Assembly: GCA_945903705.1 (NCBI GenBank)
Contig: CAMDOZ010000015.1
Span: 1-33,488, forward strand
Length of the DNA: 33,488 nt
Reading direction: 5' to 3'
Source: Fidelibacterota bacterium
GTDB taxonomy: Bacteria; Pseudomonadota; Alphaproteobacteria; Rhodospirillales; Rhodospirillaceae
How positions within the stretch are numbered: position 1 is the stretch's first letter; the number at the start of each line of letters is the position of its first letter. Both the position numbers and the translations under genes were made by a program. The notes below the pieces were generated by a model. That model was not told the origin of the DNA. It did not search any database and worked only from the letters and a program-made list of their open reading frames with translations. This document shows, one piece after another, positions 25,275 to 33,488 of the stretch.

Positions 25275-25748
25275 CTAGAGCGTTGTTTTTCCAGAGAAAA
25301 TTCCAAGCTGCCGGAGCGCTTCCGTTAACACGATGGCGGCCGCCGTCGTTACATTGAGCGAGCGCATCTCAGCCGCGATCGGAATGCGCACGGCCGCGTC
25401 CGCCGCCGCCTTCACCTCGTCCGGCACCCCCCGGCTCTCCCGGCCCAGGAGCAGGCTGTCGCCGGGGCTAAAGGCGAAGTCCGAATAGGGAACCGCGCCG
25501 GAGGTCGTCAGCAGTACTAGGCGGGCGCCCGGGCGGGCCTTGAGGGCCGCGATATAGTCTTCCCAGGAGGCGTGCCGCGCCACCTCGCAAGCCGCGCCGT
25601 AGTCCATGGCCGTACGTTTCAAGCGCTTATCGTCGAAGGGAAACCCGCACGGCTCGATGACGTCCACGGGCACCCGGAAACAGGCGCCCAGACGCATCAT
25701 TGCCCCCGCATTCTGAGGGATATCAGGCTGATACAGGGCAAGGCGCAT
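25275..25748 (-). CDS. trmL: tRNA (cytidine(34)-2'-O)-methyltransferase TrmL
   Basis: SPOUT-class enzyme that 2'-O-methylates the wobble base C34 or cmnm5U34 of tRNA-Leu isoacceptors using S-adenosylmethionine. 157 residues, the normal length of this minimal SPOUT protein. The N-terminal MRLALYQPDIPQNAGAMMRL opens with the family pattern. The knotted C-terminal half has DSLLLGRESRGVPDEV and RIPIAAEMRSLNVTTAAAIV, which form the cofactor loop. LNVTTAAA differs slightly from the more usual LNVSVAxG. It is divergent from petABC, an arrangement seen in many alphaproteobacteria. Start ATG at 25746-25748. Confidence 0.94.
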   Translation of the reverse strand: MRLALYQPDIPQNAGAMMRLGACFRVPVDVIEPCGFPFDDKRLKRTAMDYGAACEVARHASWEDYIAALKARPGARLVLLTTSGAVPYSDFAFSPGDSLLLGRESRGVPDEVKAAADAAVRIPIAAEMRSLNVTTAAAIVLTEALRQLGIFSGKTTL

Positions 25749-26065
25749 CGGGTCTCCAGGGGCTCCGGGCGGTCAGAAAAATGCGTTTCAGGCCACGTGG
25801 TCCACCCCCGATTCTTCTGGACAAATCAAGTCGTTATCCATCAGGGGAGGCATCGAACCACGGCCCTTTTCAAGGGGGGCTTTTTATTCTATACCCCGAC
25901 CACTGAAAACCCTTGTGCTTCTGCCGGTTGGGGCCGCTTGGGAAGTATCGGGGGGACAATGGTTCAACCCGCCGCTGACGTCTTTTCGGGCACGTGGAGC
26001 CGAAAGGAACGGGTCGCTGCGGCGCGGTTATGGGGACCGTTGGGGGCCTAGGAAGGAACACTCAT
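25749..26065 (+). promoter_or_regulatory. trmL-petA intergenic region (petABC leader)
   Basis: 317 nt between divergent genes; no small gene supported. At 25863-25885 a hairpin of gccctt/aaggg type is followed by ttttt on the plus strand, terminator-like and upstream of petA, so it could be an attenuator or could mark the border of a petA transcript starting further right. GGAAGGA at 26051-26057 is an excellent Shine-Dalgarno 8 nt before the petA ATG. A promoter could not be fixed. Confidence 0.4.
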
Positions 26066-26617
26066 ATGGCGAATACGGCACATGCTCATGCTGCCGCAGC
26101 GCAGGGCGAAACCCGGCGCGACTTTCTGTTGCATTCGACGATAGCCGTCGGCGCCGTCGGGGGGGCGATGATGGTATGGCCGCTGATTCACAGCATGAAT
26201 CCGGCCGCCGACACGCTGTCTCTTTCCACCACCGAGTTCTCGGTCGCCGGCATCGCCGAAGGCTCCGGCATTACGGTGGTCTGGCGCGGCAAGCCCGTGT
26301 TCGTGCGTCACCGCACCGCGGCGGAGATCGAGACCGCGAAGAAGGACGACACCGCCGACCTGCGTGATCCGCAGACGGATGCCGTGCGCGCTCAGAAGCC
26401 GGATTTCCTGATCCTGGTCGGCATCTGCACGCACCTCGGCTGCATCCCGCTCGGCATGAAGGCCACGGAGCCGCGCGGCGATTTCGGTGGTTGGTTCTGC
26501 CCCTGCCACGGCTCGCACTACGACACGTCGGGACGCATCCGCCGCGGCCCGGCGCCGGCGAATCTCGAGGTACCGCCGTATACGTTCCTCAGCGATACCA
26601 CTGTGCGTATCGGTTAA
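26066..26617 (+). CDS. petA: Ubiquinol-cytochrome c reductase, Rieske iron-sulfur subunit
   Basis: Rieske [2Fe-2S] subunit of the cytochrome bc1 complex; takes the first electron from ubiquinol and passes it to cytochrome c1. 183 residues from ATG 26066, which has a near-perfect Shine-Dalgarno; an upstream in-frame start would add 24 atypical residues. It carries an N-terminal twin-arginine signal anchor (TRRDFLLHSTIAVGAVGG). The cluster ligands are Cys121 and His123 (CTHLGC), and Cys145 and His148 (CPCHGSHYD). Cys126 and Cys147 form the stabilising disulfide. First gene of petABC, 14 nt before petB. Confidence 0.97.
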   Translation: MANTAHAHAAAAQGETRRDFLLHSTIAVGAVGGAMMVWPLIHSMNPAADTLSLSTTEFSVAGIAEGSGITVVWRGKPVFVRHRTAAEIETAKKDDTADLRDPQTDAVRAQKPDFLILVGICTHLGCIPLGMKATEPRGDFGGWFCPCHGSHYDTSGRIRRGPAPANLEVPPYTFLSDTTVRIG

Positions 26618-26631
26618 GGGGGGACTGACAC

Positions 26632-27861
26632 ATGACCGAGAAAAGCCGCCTCCTCAAAGCTTGGGAATGGCACGAACAGCGTCTGCCGATCGGCCACTGG
26701 CTCGACCACTCCCTGGGCTCCAAGTATCCCGCGCCGAAAAACCTGAACTACTGGTGGAATTTCGGCTCGCTCGCCCTGTTCATGCTGGTGTTGATGATCA
26801 TCACCGGTGTGTTCCTCGCGATGAACTATACCGCGCACACCAGCATGGCCTTCGACAGCGTCGAGCGCATCATGCGCGACGTGAACAACGGCTGGCTGAT
26901 CCGTTACATGCACGCCAACGGCGCGTCGTTCTTCTTCATCGTCGTCTACATCCACATTTTCCGCGGCCTCTACTACGGCTCCTATAAGCCGCCGCGCGAA
27001 GTGCTGTGGTGGATGGGCGTCATCATCTACCTCCTCATGATGGCCACCGCCTTCATGGGCTACGTGCTCCCCTGGGGCCAGATGAGCTTCTGGGGCGCCA
27101 CCGTCATCACGAACCTGTTCTCGGCGATCCCGGGCGTCGGCGACGCCATCGTCACCCTGCTCTGGGGCGGCTTCTCGGTCGACAATCCGACGTTGAACCG
27201 CTTCTTCGCCCTGCACTATCTGCTGCCGTTCGTGATCGTCGGCGTGGTCGTCCTGCACGTCTGGGCGTTGCACATCCCCGGCTCGAACAACCCGCTCGGC
27301 ATCGAAGCGGCGCCCGCCGACAAGATCCCGTTCTTCCCGTACTACTACGCGAAGGATGCGGTCGGCCTCGGCGTGTTCTTGGTCGTGATGTTCGCCGTCG
27401 TGTTCTGGCTGCCCAATGCCATGGGCCATCCGTTGAACTACGAGAAGGCCAACCCGCTCGTCACGCCGCCGCACATCGTGCCGGAATGGTACTATCTGCC
27501 GTTCTACGCGATCCTGCGCGCGATCCCGGACAAGCTCCTGGGCGTCATCGCGATGTTCGGCTCGATCCTCATCCTGTTCGTGCTGCCGTGGCTCGACCGT
27601 CACCCGGTCCGCTCGGCGACGTTCCGTCCGATCTTCAAGATCTTCTTCTGGGTCTTCCTGGCGAACGGAATCATGCTCGGCTGGTGCGGCTCGCAGCTCG
27701 CCGAAGGTCTGCCGCTGATCCTCAGCCGCGTCGGTACCTTCTGGTACTTCTTCCACTTCATCGTGCTTCTGCCCTTGCTCTCCTGGGTCGAGACGCCGAA
27801 GCCGCTGCCGGCCAGCATCAGCCAGCCGGTCTTGTCGCCAGCCATGAAGCCCGCGGAGTAG
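26632..27861 (+). CDS. petB: Cytochrome b of the bc1 complex
   Basis: Polytopic membrane subunit that binds two b hemes and holds the quinol oxidation (Qo) and quinone reduction (Qi) sites. 409 residues, a full-length bacterial type with eight helices. Heme-binding histidines lie in [20 protein letters not shown] and in [14 protein letters not shown] with [17 protein letters not shown]. The Qo-site motif PEWY is in [25 protein letters not shown] upstream gives ribosome binding. It lies between petA and petC with gaps of 14 and 4 nt, so one operon. GANTC occurs rarely here (I saw one GAATC), useful as contrast with the ccrM leader. Confidence 0.98.
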   Translation: MTEKSRLLKAWEWHEQRLPIGHWLDHSLGSKYPAPKNLNYWWNFGSLALFMLVLMIITGVFLAMNYTAHTSMAFDSVERIMRDVNNGWLIRYMHANGASFFFIVVYIHIFRGLYYGSYKPPREVLWWMGVIIYLLMMATAFMGYVLPWGQMSFWGATVITNLFSAIPGVGDAIVTLLWGGFSVDNPTLNRFFALHYLLPFVIVGVVVLHVWALHIPGSNNPLGIEAAPADKIPFFPYYYAKDAVGLGVFLVVMFAVVFWLPNAMGHPLNYEKANPLVTPPHIVPEWYYLPFYAILRAIPDKLLGVIAMFGSILILFVLPWLDRHPVRSATFRPIFKIFFWVFLANGIMLGWCGSQLAEGLPLILSRVGTFWYFFHFIVLLPLLSWVETPKPLPASISQPVLSPAMKPAE

Positions 27862-27865
27862 TGCC

Positions 27866-28624
27866 ATGAGAAAGATCGTATTGGCCGCCGCGGCGGCGTT
27901 CGTCCTCTCCAGCCCGGTTATGGCTGCCGAGGAAATCAAGCCGATGAAGCGCACGTGGACCTTCGACGGCGTCTTCGGCAAGTTCGACAAGCAGCAGCTC
28001 CAGCGCGGCTTCCAGGTCTACAAAGAAGTCTGCGCCTCCTGTCACTCGGTACAGTACCTGGCGTTCCGCAATCTGCAGGACATCGGCTACAGCGAAGACC
28101 AGGTGAAGGTCATCGCGGCGGAGTATCAGGTTCAGGACGGACCGGACGAGAACGGCGACATGTTCGACCGTCCGGGGCGTGCGTCGGACCGTATCCCGAA
28201 GCCGTTCGCCAACGAGCAACTGGCCCGCGCCTCCAACGGCGGCGCGCTGCCGCCGGATCTCTCGCTCATGACGAAGGCACGCGAGGACGGCCCGAACTAC
28301 GTCTTCAGTCTGATGATGGGCTACACCGAGCCGCCGAAGGGTTTCGAGATCCTGCCGGGCATGAGCTACAACACCTACTTCCCCGGTCACCAGATCGGTA
28401 TGCCGCAGCAGATCACCGACGACCGCGTGACCTATGCTGATGGGACAAAAGCCTCCGCCGAGCAGATCGCCTCCGACGTGACCGCCTTCTTGCACTGGGC
28501 CGCCGAGCCCAAGCTGGAAGTCCGCCATGCCACCGGCATCCGCGTGGTCCTGTTCGCGCTTCTCTTCACGGTGCTCGCGTTCTTCTACAAGCGCCGCCTC
28601 TGGGCGCGGCTTGAGAAGCACTAA
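27866..28624 (+). CDS. petC: Cytochrome c1 of the bc1 complex
   Basis: Membrane-anchored c-type cytochrome that passes electrons from the Rieske protein to soluble cytochrome c. 252 residues. A signal peptide (MRKIVLAAAAAFVLSSPVMA) is cleaved near AAEEIK. Heme attachment is Cys56-Ala-Ser-Cys59-His60. The sixth-ligand methionine probably lies in the FEILPGMSYNTYFPGHQIGM region. The C-terminal helix (IRVVLFALLFTVLAFFYKRR) anchors it. The gene starts 4 nt after petB and is closed by a strong terminator. Confidence 0.97.
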   Translation: MRKIVLAAAAAFVLSSPVMAAEEIKPMKRTWTFDGVFGKFDKQQLQRGFQVYKEVCASCHSVQYLAFRNLQDIGYSEDQVKVIAAEYQVQDGPDENGDMFDRPGRASDRIPKPFANEQLARASNGGALPPDLSLMTKAREDGPNYVFSLMMGYTEPPKGFEILPGMSYNTYFPGHQIGMPQQITDDRVTYADGTKASAEQIASDVTAFLHWAAEPKLEVRHATGIRVVLFALLFTVLAFFYKRRLWARLEKH

Positions 28625-28647
28625 GAGACTCTGCTGAATGAACGACA

Positions 28648-28683
28648 ACCGCCGGGTCCCGAAAGACCCGGCGGTTTTGCTTT
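28648..28683 (+). terminator. Rho-independent terminator of petABC
   Basis: accgccgggtc (28648-28658) pairs perfectly with gacccggcggt (28665-28675) around ccgaaa, an 11-bp GC-rich stem followed by tttgcttt. It lies 24 nt after petC and just before the nitrilase gene. Confidence 0.92.
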
Positions 28684-28727
28684 GGGGCGCGGCGCTGGGC
28701 TAACATCAGCCCAAAGGGAGGGCCCAC

Positions 28728-29678
28728 ATGACCTCATCGTCCCGTTTCACCGCCGCTGTGGTCCAAGCGAGCTCGGTGCTCTTCGATACGCCGGCGACGC
28801 TCGAGAAGCTCGGCGATCTGGCCTTCGACGCCGCCGGGCAGGGCGCCAACCTCGCGCTCTTCCCGGAAGCGTTCATCGGCGGCTATCCCAAGGGTATGGA
28901 TTTTGGGGCACGGCTGGGCGGCCGCACGCCTGCCGGCCGCGACGATTTCCTCGCCTATTTCAACGGCGCCATCACTGACAACGGGCCCGAGGTCGCGCGC
29001 ATTGGCGCCGCCGCCAAGGCCAACAAGATCCACCTCGTCGTCGGCGTGATCGAACGCGGGGGCACAACGCTCTACTGTACGGCGCTCACCTTCGGGCCCG
29101 ACGGCCGGCTCATCGCCAAACACAGGAAGCTCATGCCCACGGGCATGGAGCGCTTGATCTGGGGATTCGGCGACGGCTCGACACTGCCCGTGACCGATAC
29201 GCCGCTCGGGAAGCTCGGCACCGTCATCTGCTGGGAGAACTACATGCCCCTCCTGCGCACCGCCATGTATGCGAAGGGCGTGCAGATCTATTGCGCGCCC
29301 ACCGCCGACGACCGCGACACCTGGCTGCCCACCATGCAGACCGTCGCGCTCGAGGGCCGCTGCTTCGTGGTCTCCGCCTGCCAATACCTCACCTCCGGCT
29401 CCTTCCCGCCGGGTCATGCCATGCGCGGCGAGGCGAATGAGCCGAAGACCCTCATGCGCGGCGGCTCCTGCATCGTCGGGCCGCTGGGCAAGGTGCTCGC
29501 CGGGCCGCTTTGGGACAAAGAGGGCATCCTCACCGCCGAGATCGACCGCGAGGACATCGCCCGCGGCAAGTATGACTTCGACGTCGTCGGCCACTATGCG
29601 CGCCCGGATATCTTCCAGCTTCACGTGAATGAAGCGGTCCAAGCGCCGGTGGTCACTGACAGCGCGGCCAAAGGGTGA
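28728..29678 (+). CDS. Nitrilase (carbon-nitrogen hydrolase branch 1)
   Basis: Probably converts a nitrile to its carboxylic acid and ammonia; cyanide hydratase or amide-forming variants belong to the same branch. 316 residues. The Glu-Lys-Cys triad is visible: Glu47 (LALFPEAFIGGYPKG), Lys134 (KHRKLMPTGMERLIW) and Cys168 (TVICWENYMPLLRTAMYAKG). CWENYMPL around the nucleophile is typical of true nitrilases rather than amidases. GGGAGG 8 nt upstream of the ATG is a good Shine-Dalgarno. It follows the petABC terminator, so it has its own promoter, not identified. The amidases downstream could share nitrile/amide substrates, but no aldoxime or nitrile-hydratase gene is present. Confidence 0.93.
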   Translation: MTSSSRFTAAVVQASSVLFDTPATLEKLGDLAFDAAGQGANLALFPEAFIGGYPKGMDFGARLGGRTPAGRDDFLAYFNGAITDNGPEVARIGAAAKANKIHLVVGVIERGGTTLYCTALTFGPDGRLIAKHRKLMPTGMERLIWGFGDGSTLPVTDTPLGKLGTVICWENYMPLLRTAMYAKGVQIYCAPTADDRDTWLPTMQTVALEGRCFVVSACQYLTSGSFPPGHAMRGEANEPKTLMRGGSCIVGPLGKVLAGPLWDKEGILTAEIDREDIARGKYDFDVVGHYARPDIFQLHVNEAVQAPVVTDSAAKG

Positions 29679-29718
29679 TCTAAGAGACGTAATCGAGGCT
29701 GGCGAGGTCGGGGGACCC

Positions 29719-30390
29719 GTGGCGGCAGAACGCAAGACCGAAAGCAAGGGCGGCGACCGCAAGCGCATCAACCTTGCGCTGCAAGGCGGCGGCGCGCACG
29801 GCGCCTTCACCTGGGGCGTGCTCGATCGCCTGATCCGCGACAAGCGCATTTTCATCGACGGCCTCAGCGGCACCAGCGCAGGTGCGCTCAACGCCACCGT
29901 CTTCGCCCACGGCTTCATCAAGGGCGGCCGCAAAGGTGCGTGTGACGCGCTCAGAGAATTCTGGCGCGCAGTGAGCGAGCACACCAGCAAGGCGCCCGGC
30001 AGCGAATTCATGAGCTGGTTCATGCCTGCGGGCGCGGACCGGTGGAACGTCGATCAGTCGCCGGCCTTCATGATGGCCGACGCCATGACCCGCATGTTCT
30101 CGCCCTACCAGCTGAACCCGATGGACTACAATCCCTTGCGCGACATCCTCAACGAACAGGTGGATTTCGCGGCCCTGCGCAAGCGCAAGGAGATCAAGCT
30201 CTTTGTCGCCGCCACCAATGTGCGCACATGTAAGCTCCGTGTTTTCACGACCGAAGAGATGCAGGCCGAGTGCCTGCTGGCCTCAGCCTGTCTTCCGCTC
30301 ACGTTCCGCGCGGTCGAATTCCAGGGCGAGCAATACTGGGATGGCGGCTATCTCGCCAATCCGCCGATCTCGCCCTTGATCCACGAGTGC
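29719..30390 (+). pseudogene. Patatin-like phospholipase, 3'-truncated
   Basis: Serine acyl hydrolase of the patatin (RssA/ExoU) family, which would cleave lipid esters. From GTG 29719 it encodes the whole catalytic core: oxyanion loop LALQGGGAHGAF (19-30), nucleophile Ser53 in GLSGTSAG, and dyad Asp208 in QYWDGGY. Similarity holds to about NPPISPLIHEC. Family members continue with about 80-100 more residues (a strand of the type VVIVQINP, then helices). Here the frame runs into unrelated low-similarity residues and stops at 30489, because the DNA switches to a histidine kinase sequence in another frame. The native C-terminus is therefore lost. The core could still fold, but activity is doubtful. 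Confidence 0.8.
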
Positions 30391-30593
30391 GTGTCGACGG
30401 CGAGATCGAGAAGGCGTTCCAACCCTTCGTGCGGCTCGAGGCCTCGCGCAGCCGTGAGACCGGCGGCTCGGGTCTGGGACTCGCCATAACGCGCTCGATT
30501 GTCCTCAATCACGGCGGCGACGTCATTCTCGCCAACCGCCCCGGGGGCGGCCTGCGCGCCACCATCACTTTACCTAAATCAAAAGCCGCTTAG
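30387..30593 (+). pseudogene. 3' remnant of a sensor histidine kinase (ATPase domain end)
   Basis: About 66 codons matching the end of a HisKA/HATPase sensor kinase. Key pieces are DGEIEKAFQPFVRLEASRSR (the F-box region), ETGGSGLGLAI (the G2 glycine box), SIVLNHGGDV and RPGGGLRATITLP, ending in KSKAA and a stop at 30591-30593. The N and F boxes' upstream part, the phospho-acceptor helix and any sensor domain are missing. No start codon belongs to it. It is out of frame with the patatin gene that precedes it, and no response regulator is adjacent. It is a non-functional leftover of a deletion or recombination event, or an assembly join. Confidence 0.85.
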
Positions 30594-30651
30594 CGGGCTT
30601 CCCGTCCGCGCCCCAACTATGCTCAGATATCCCGGGCAATTGGGGGTCCGG

Positions 30652-32220
30652 ATGAAGTCTTTCCGCGCGCGGCTGTGTTTTTCGGTTATCGGTCTGGCGT
30701 TCGCGGCGCTTCCGGCCTCCGCTCAAACCTTCCGTGTCGAGGAAGCAACCATCGCCGATGTACACGCTGCGATGAAAGCCGGACGGCTCACGTGCCGCGT
30801 CCTGGTCGAAGCCTATCTTGCCCGCATCGAGGCCTACGACAAGAAAGGCCCGTCGCTGAATGCCATCAATCTCGTCAATCCGAATGCCCTCGCGGAAGCC
30901 GACGCCATGGACGCGGGCTTCAAGCAGAAGGGAATGGTAGGCCCGCTCCATTGCGTGCCCGCCATCGTGAAGGACAACTTTGAGACCATCGGCCTCCAGA
31001 GCGCCGGCGGCTCCCTCGCGCTCAAGGATTTCGCTTCAGATAAAGATGCCTTTCAGGTGAAGCGCATCAAGGAGGCGGGCGCCATCGTGCTCGCGAAGTC
31101 CAGTATGGCGGAGTGGGCCTTCTCGCCCATCGAGACGGTGAACTCGCTCCAGCCCGGCTACACCCTCAATCCATACGCCCTCAACCGTTCCACGGCGGGC
31201 TCCAGCGGCGGGACGGCCGCGGCGGTGGCCGCTAATTTCGGCCTCATCGGTCTTGGGAGCGACACCGGCGATTCCATCCGTGGACCGTCGGCTCACCAGG
31301 CCCTCGCGGGCATCCGCTCCACCATGGGGCTTACCAGCCGCGCGGGCGTCATCCCGCTCAATCTTCTCGCCGATATCGCAGGTCCCATGACTCGCACGCT
31401 CACGGATGCGGTAATCGTGTTCCAGGCGATCGCCGGTCACGATCCCGCCGATCCCGCCACGGCCGCCGCGAAGGGCCGCAAGATTCCCAATTACAGCGGA
31501 TCTCTTGTCGCCGGCGGACTTAAGGGCGCGCGCATTGGTGTTCTGCGCCAGGCCTATGAGCGCGACGGCGAGGGCGTCGATCCTGATGTGGTGAACGCGT
31601 TCACCGCCGCAGTCGACGCGCTGAAACTAGCTGGTGCCGAAATCATTGATCCAGCCCGCGTCAATCTCGAAGGCATCCGGCGCAACCCCGACGCCGGCAC
31701 CTGCATGGGATTCAAGTACGACATCAATGCGTGGCTCGCCTCGCACGGTGCGCGCATTCCGATGAAGACGTTGGATGACGTCGTCGCTTCGCGGAAATTC
31801 CATCCGTCCGTCGAAGTGCGGCTTCTCAATGCGCAGAAGGCCATGCCGCAAGGCCCGGACAGCGACGCCTGCAAGCAGGAGTTCGCCTACCGCAAGTCCT
31901 TCGGCGACGCGGTCACCAAGACCATGGACGAGATGAAGCTCACCGCCTTCGTCTATCCCACCTGGAGCTGGCCGCCGCGTCTGATCGGCGATCTCAACAC
32001 ACCCGGCGGCGACAACAGCCAGGTGTTCTCGCCCACCTCGGGCTTCCCGGCGGTCAATGTGCCGATGGGATACACGCGCGGCGGGCGTCTTCCCGCCGGG
32101 ATCACTTTCTTCGGCCGCGCCTGGGATGAAGCCACGCTCATCAAACTCGCCTACGCTTACGAACAAGCGACGAAACATCGCCGCCCGCCGGAAAGCACGC
32201 CGGCTCTGGCCACGCCTTAA
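30652..32220 (+). CDS. Exported amidase (amidase signature family), first of a tandem pair
   Basis: Hydrolyses a C-N amide bond; substrate unknown. 522 residues from ATG 30652 (GGGGG 5 nt upstream); upstream in-frame codons run through the kinase remnant and are not part of it. The signal peptide is MKSFRARLCFSVIGLAFAAL, cleavage near ASAQ. The Ser-cisSer-Lys triad is Lys107 (PAIVKDNF), Ser184 (TAGSSGGTAAA) and Ser208 (GSDTGDSIRGPSA). The usual GGS before the nucleophile reads GDS, a conservative but uncommon change. Periplasmic amidases of this type act on peptides, aryl amides or similar. It lies 24 nt upstream of a paralogous amidase, so probably one transcript. Confidence 0.92.
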   Translation: MKSFRARLCFSVIGLAFAALPASAQTFRVEEATIADVHAAMKAGRLTCRVLVEAYLARIEAYDKKGPSLNAINLVNPNALAEADAMDAGFKQKGMVGPLHCVPAIVKDNFETIGLQSAGGSLALKDFASDKDAFQVKRIKEAGAIVLAKSSMAEWAFSPIETVNSLQPGYTLNPYALNRSTAGSSGGTAAAVAANFGLIGLGSDTGDSIRGPSAHQALAGIRSTMGLTSRAGVIPLNLLADIAGPMTRTLTDAVIVFQAIAGHDPADPATAAAKGRKIPNYSGSLVAGGLKGARIGVLRQAYERDGEGVDPDVVNAFTAAVDALKLAGAEIIDPARVNLEGIRRNPDAGTCMGFKYDINAWLASHGARIPMKTLDDVVASRKFHPSVEVRLLNAQKAMPQGPDSDACKQEFAYRKSFGDAVTKTMDEMKLTAFVYPTWSWPPRLIGDLNTPGGDNSQVFSPTSGFPAVNVPMGYTRGGRLPAGITFFGRAWDEATLIKLAYAYEQATKHRRPPESTPALATP

Positions 32221-32244
32221 ACCGCAAGTACTGGGGATCTCCAC

Positions 32245-33488
32245 ATGAAAAAGCTCGCACTGATGGCCGCCCTCGCGCTGACCTTTGCGCTGCCGGCCTC
32301 GGCCGCGCAGATCGACGTCGACAAGGCCACGATCGCTGAGATAAACGCGGCCTTCGATGCCGGCACGTTAACCTCCGAGCAATTGGTGCAGATGTATCTC
32401 GCCCGCATCGAGGCTTACGACAAACAGGGCCCGAAGCTGCATGCGGTCATCACCCTCAATCAGAAGGCGCTTGAAACCGCGCGGGCGCTCGATGCCGAAC
32501 GGAAAGCCAAGGGAAAGCGCTCGCTGATGCACGGCATTCCCGTCGTGCTCAAGGACAATATGGATACGTCCGACATGCCGACCACGGCCGGCTCGGTTCT
32601 GCTCGAAGGCTGGATTCCGCCGAAGGACGCGTTCACAGTGAAGAAGCTGCGTGACGCGGGCGCCATCATCCTTGCCAAGGTGAACCTCTCCGAATTCGCG
32701 ACCGGCGGCGCCAATAGCTCCCTCGGCGGACAATCCCTCAATCCGCACGATCTTTCCCGCACGCCGGCGGGATCTTCGGGCGGAACGGGCGTCGCGGTTG
32801 CGGCGGCCTTTGGCCAATTGGGCTTCGGTACGGATACCGGCGGCTCGATCCGCGGTCCCTCGGCGGCCAACGGCATCGTCGGCCTGAAGACGACCATGGG
32901 GCTCGTGAGCCGCGGCGGCGTCATTCCGCTCACGCTCAGTTTCGACACCGTCGGGCCCATGGCCCGCAACGTCTCGGATATCGCCGCCGTGCTCGGCGTC
33001 GTTGCCGGGGTGGATCCCGCCGATGCGGTGACCAAGACCGGAAAAGCCGAGAGCGACTATATGAAGTACCTGAAGACCGGCGCCTTCAAAGGCGCACGCA
33101 TCGGGATCGCGCGCGATTTCATGGAGGGCGATGCGGAAGTCATCTGGTCGATCGAAGCGGCCCTCGACCTGATGAAGGAGCAAGGCGCCACCATCGTCGA
33201 TGTGAAGTTCCCGAAGTGGCTGCTCGATACGAAACAAGAATATTATATGGCCCTGCGCTATCCGGAGTTCGCCTCACAAGTGACCGAGTATCTCTCTCAC
33301 ACCGGACCCGGCTACCCGAAGTCCATCGCCGAGTTGATTGACCGGGCGAAGAAGTACCAGAGCCTGGGGACGGCGGGAGTCGGCCCCAACCCGTCGCGCT
33401 GGTTCGTCTTCAAACGCGAAGCGGATGCCGCCGGCATTGATAGCTACCAGTACAAAGCGGTGAAGGAATTCGGGATGCCGGCGGTCCG
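32245..33488 (+). CDS. Exported amidase, second of the tandem pair (incomplete at window end)
   Basis: Partial: 414 codons are visible with no stop before the edge. The signal peptide is MKKLALMAALALTFALPASA, cleaved near AQIDV. The triad is Lys103 (PVVLKDNM), Ser177 (TPAGSSGGTG) and Ser201 (TDTGGSIRGPSA), with the standard GGSIR. It is paralogous to the upstream gene; both start the mature domain with xxATIAxxxAA and share YLARIEAYDK and a Lys/Ser/Ser spacing differing by only a few residues. This indicates an old tandem duplication with divergence. Substrate unknown; periplasmic location inferred from the signal. Confidence 0.92.
   Translation, partial: MKKLALMAALALTFALPASAAQIDVDKATIAEINAAFDAGTLTSEQLVQMYLARIEAYDKQGPKLHAVITLNQKALETARALDAERKAKGKRSLMHGIPVVLKDNMDTSDMPTTAGSVLLEGWIPPKDAFTVKKLRDAGAIILAKVNLSEFATGGANSSLGGQSLNPHDLSRTPAGSSGGTGVAVAAAFGQLGFGTDTGGSIRGPSAANGIVGLKTTMGLVSRGGVIPLTLSFDTVGPMARNVSDIAAVLGVVAGVDPADAVTKTGKAESDYMKYLKTGAFKGARIGIARDFMEGDAEVIWSIEAALDLMKEQGATIVDVKFPKWLLDTKQEYYMALRYPEFASQVTEYLSHTGPGYPKSIAELIDRAKKYQSLGTAGVGPNPSRWFVFKREADAAGIDSYQYKAVKEFGMPAV

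Noticed and set aside
26614-27990. A 458-codon open frame antisense to petB
   Set aside because: Highly charged low-complexity product; petB on the other strand is certain.
28734-30023. A 429-codon open frame antisense to the nitrilase and patatin genes
   Set aside because: No domain features; spans two unrelated sense genes, typical GC-rich shadow.

Overview
The window is a GC-rich chromosomal segment that reads as an alphaproteobacterium. The clues are a CcrM-type GANTC methyltransferase directly after rnhB, a petABC (cytochrome bc1) operon facing trmL, the MoxR / DUF58 / DUF4159 / large membrane protein operon facing DUF1285 - NUDIX - DUF6111-like - CCA-adding enzyme, and the etfQO - TPR - ispE block. 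The order within the class cannot be settled from what is here. Most of the window is ordinary core genome; the accessory or decaying parts are 11.8-15.04 kb, 24.9-25.3 kb and 28.7-33.5 kb.

Layout. 0-0.45 kb: tRNA-Gln(TTG) on the minus strand. 0.45-7.2 kb (minus): ETF-ubiquinone oxidoreductase, a secreted TPR protein, ispE and a DsbD/ScsB-like thiol reductase, with a paired palindromic repeat between TPR and ispE. 7.35-11.8 kb (plus): a small membrane protein, a family 4-type uracil-DNA glycosylase, moaB, rnhB, ccrM and an unrecognised membrane-anchored protein. The rnhB-ccrM gap holds seven GANTC sites, the target of CcrM itself, plus a large stem-loop.

11.8-15.04 kb is a degraded zone. It holds a Tat-exported amidase broken by one amber codon, a small TonB-C-domain protein, three related tRNA-3'-end-like fragments, and a gene-poor patch with five ATGTCGCCC copies and two perfect palindromes. 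This looks like the scar of one or more lost mobile elements (inference).

15.07-21.9 kb (minus) is a tight four-gene operon: MoxR AAA+ ATPase, DUF58 protein, BatA-like/DUF4159 membrane protein, and a membrane protein with a class I amidotransferase-like fold. Conserved in alphaproteobacteria, it is suspected to act in envelope homeostasis and its biochemistry is not established. Divergent from it are DUF1285, a CoA-pyrophosphatase-type NUDIX hydrolase, a DUF6111-like membrane protein and CCA tRNA nucleotidyltransferase, followed by intergenic repeats.

25.3-28.7 kb: trmL (minus), then petA-petB-petC (plus) closed by a strong terminator. 28.7-33.5 kb (plus): a nitrilase, a patatin-like gene cut off and joined out of frame to the last part of a histidine kinase gene, and two tandem paralogous exported amidases, the second running off the window. 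Nitrilase plus amidases suggests nitrile/amide turnover, but this rests on family membership only.

No CRISPR array, rRNA, transposase, integrase or complete phage gene was found. I saw no convincing new multi-gene defence or biosynthetic system. The strongest leads are the ccrM leader, the patatin/kinase junction, the repeat-rich scar at 14.64-14.91 kb and the uncharacterised MoxR operon.
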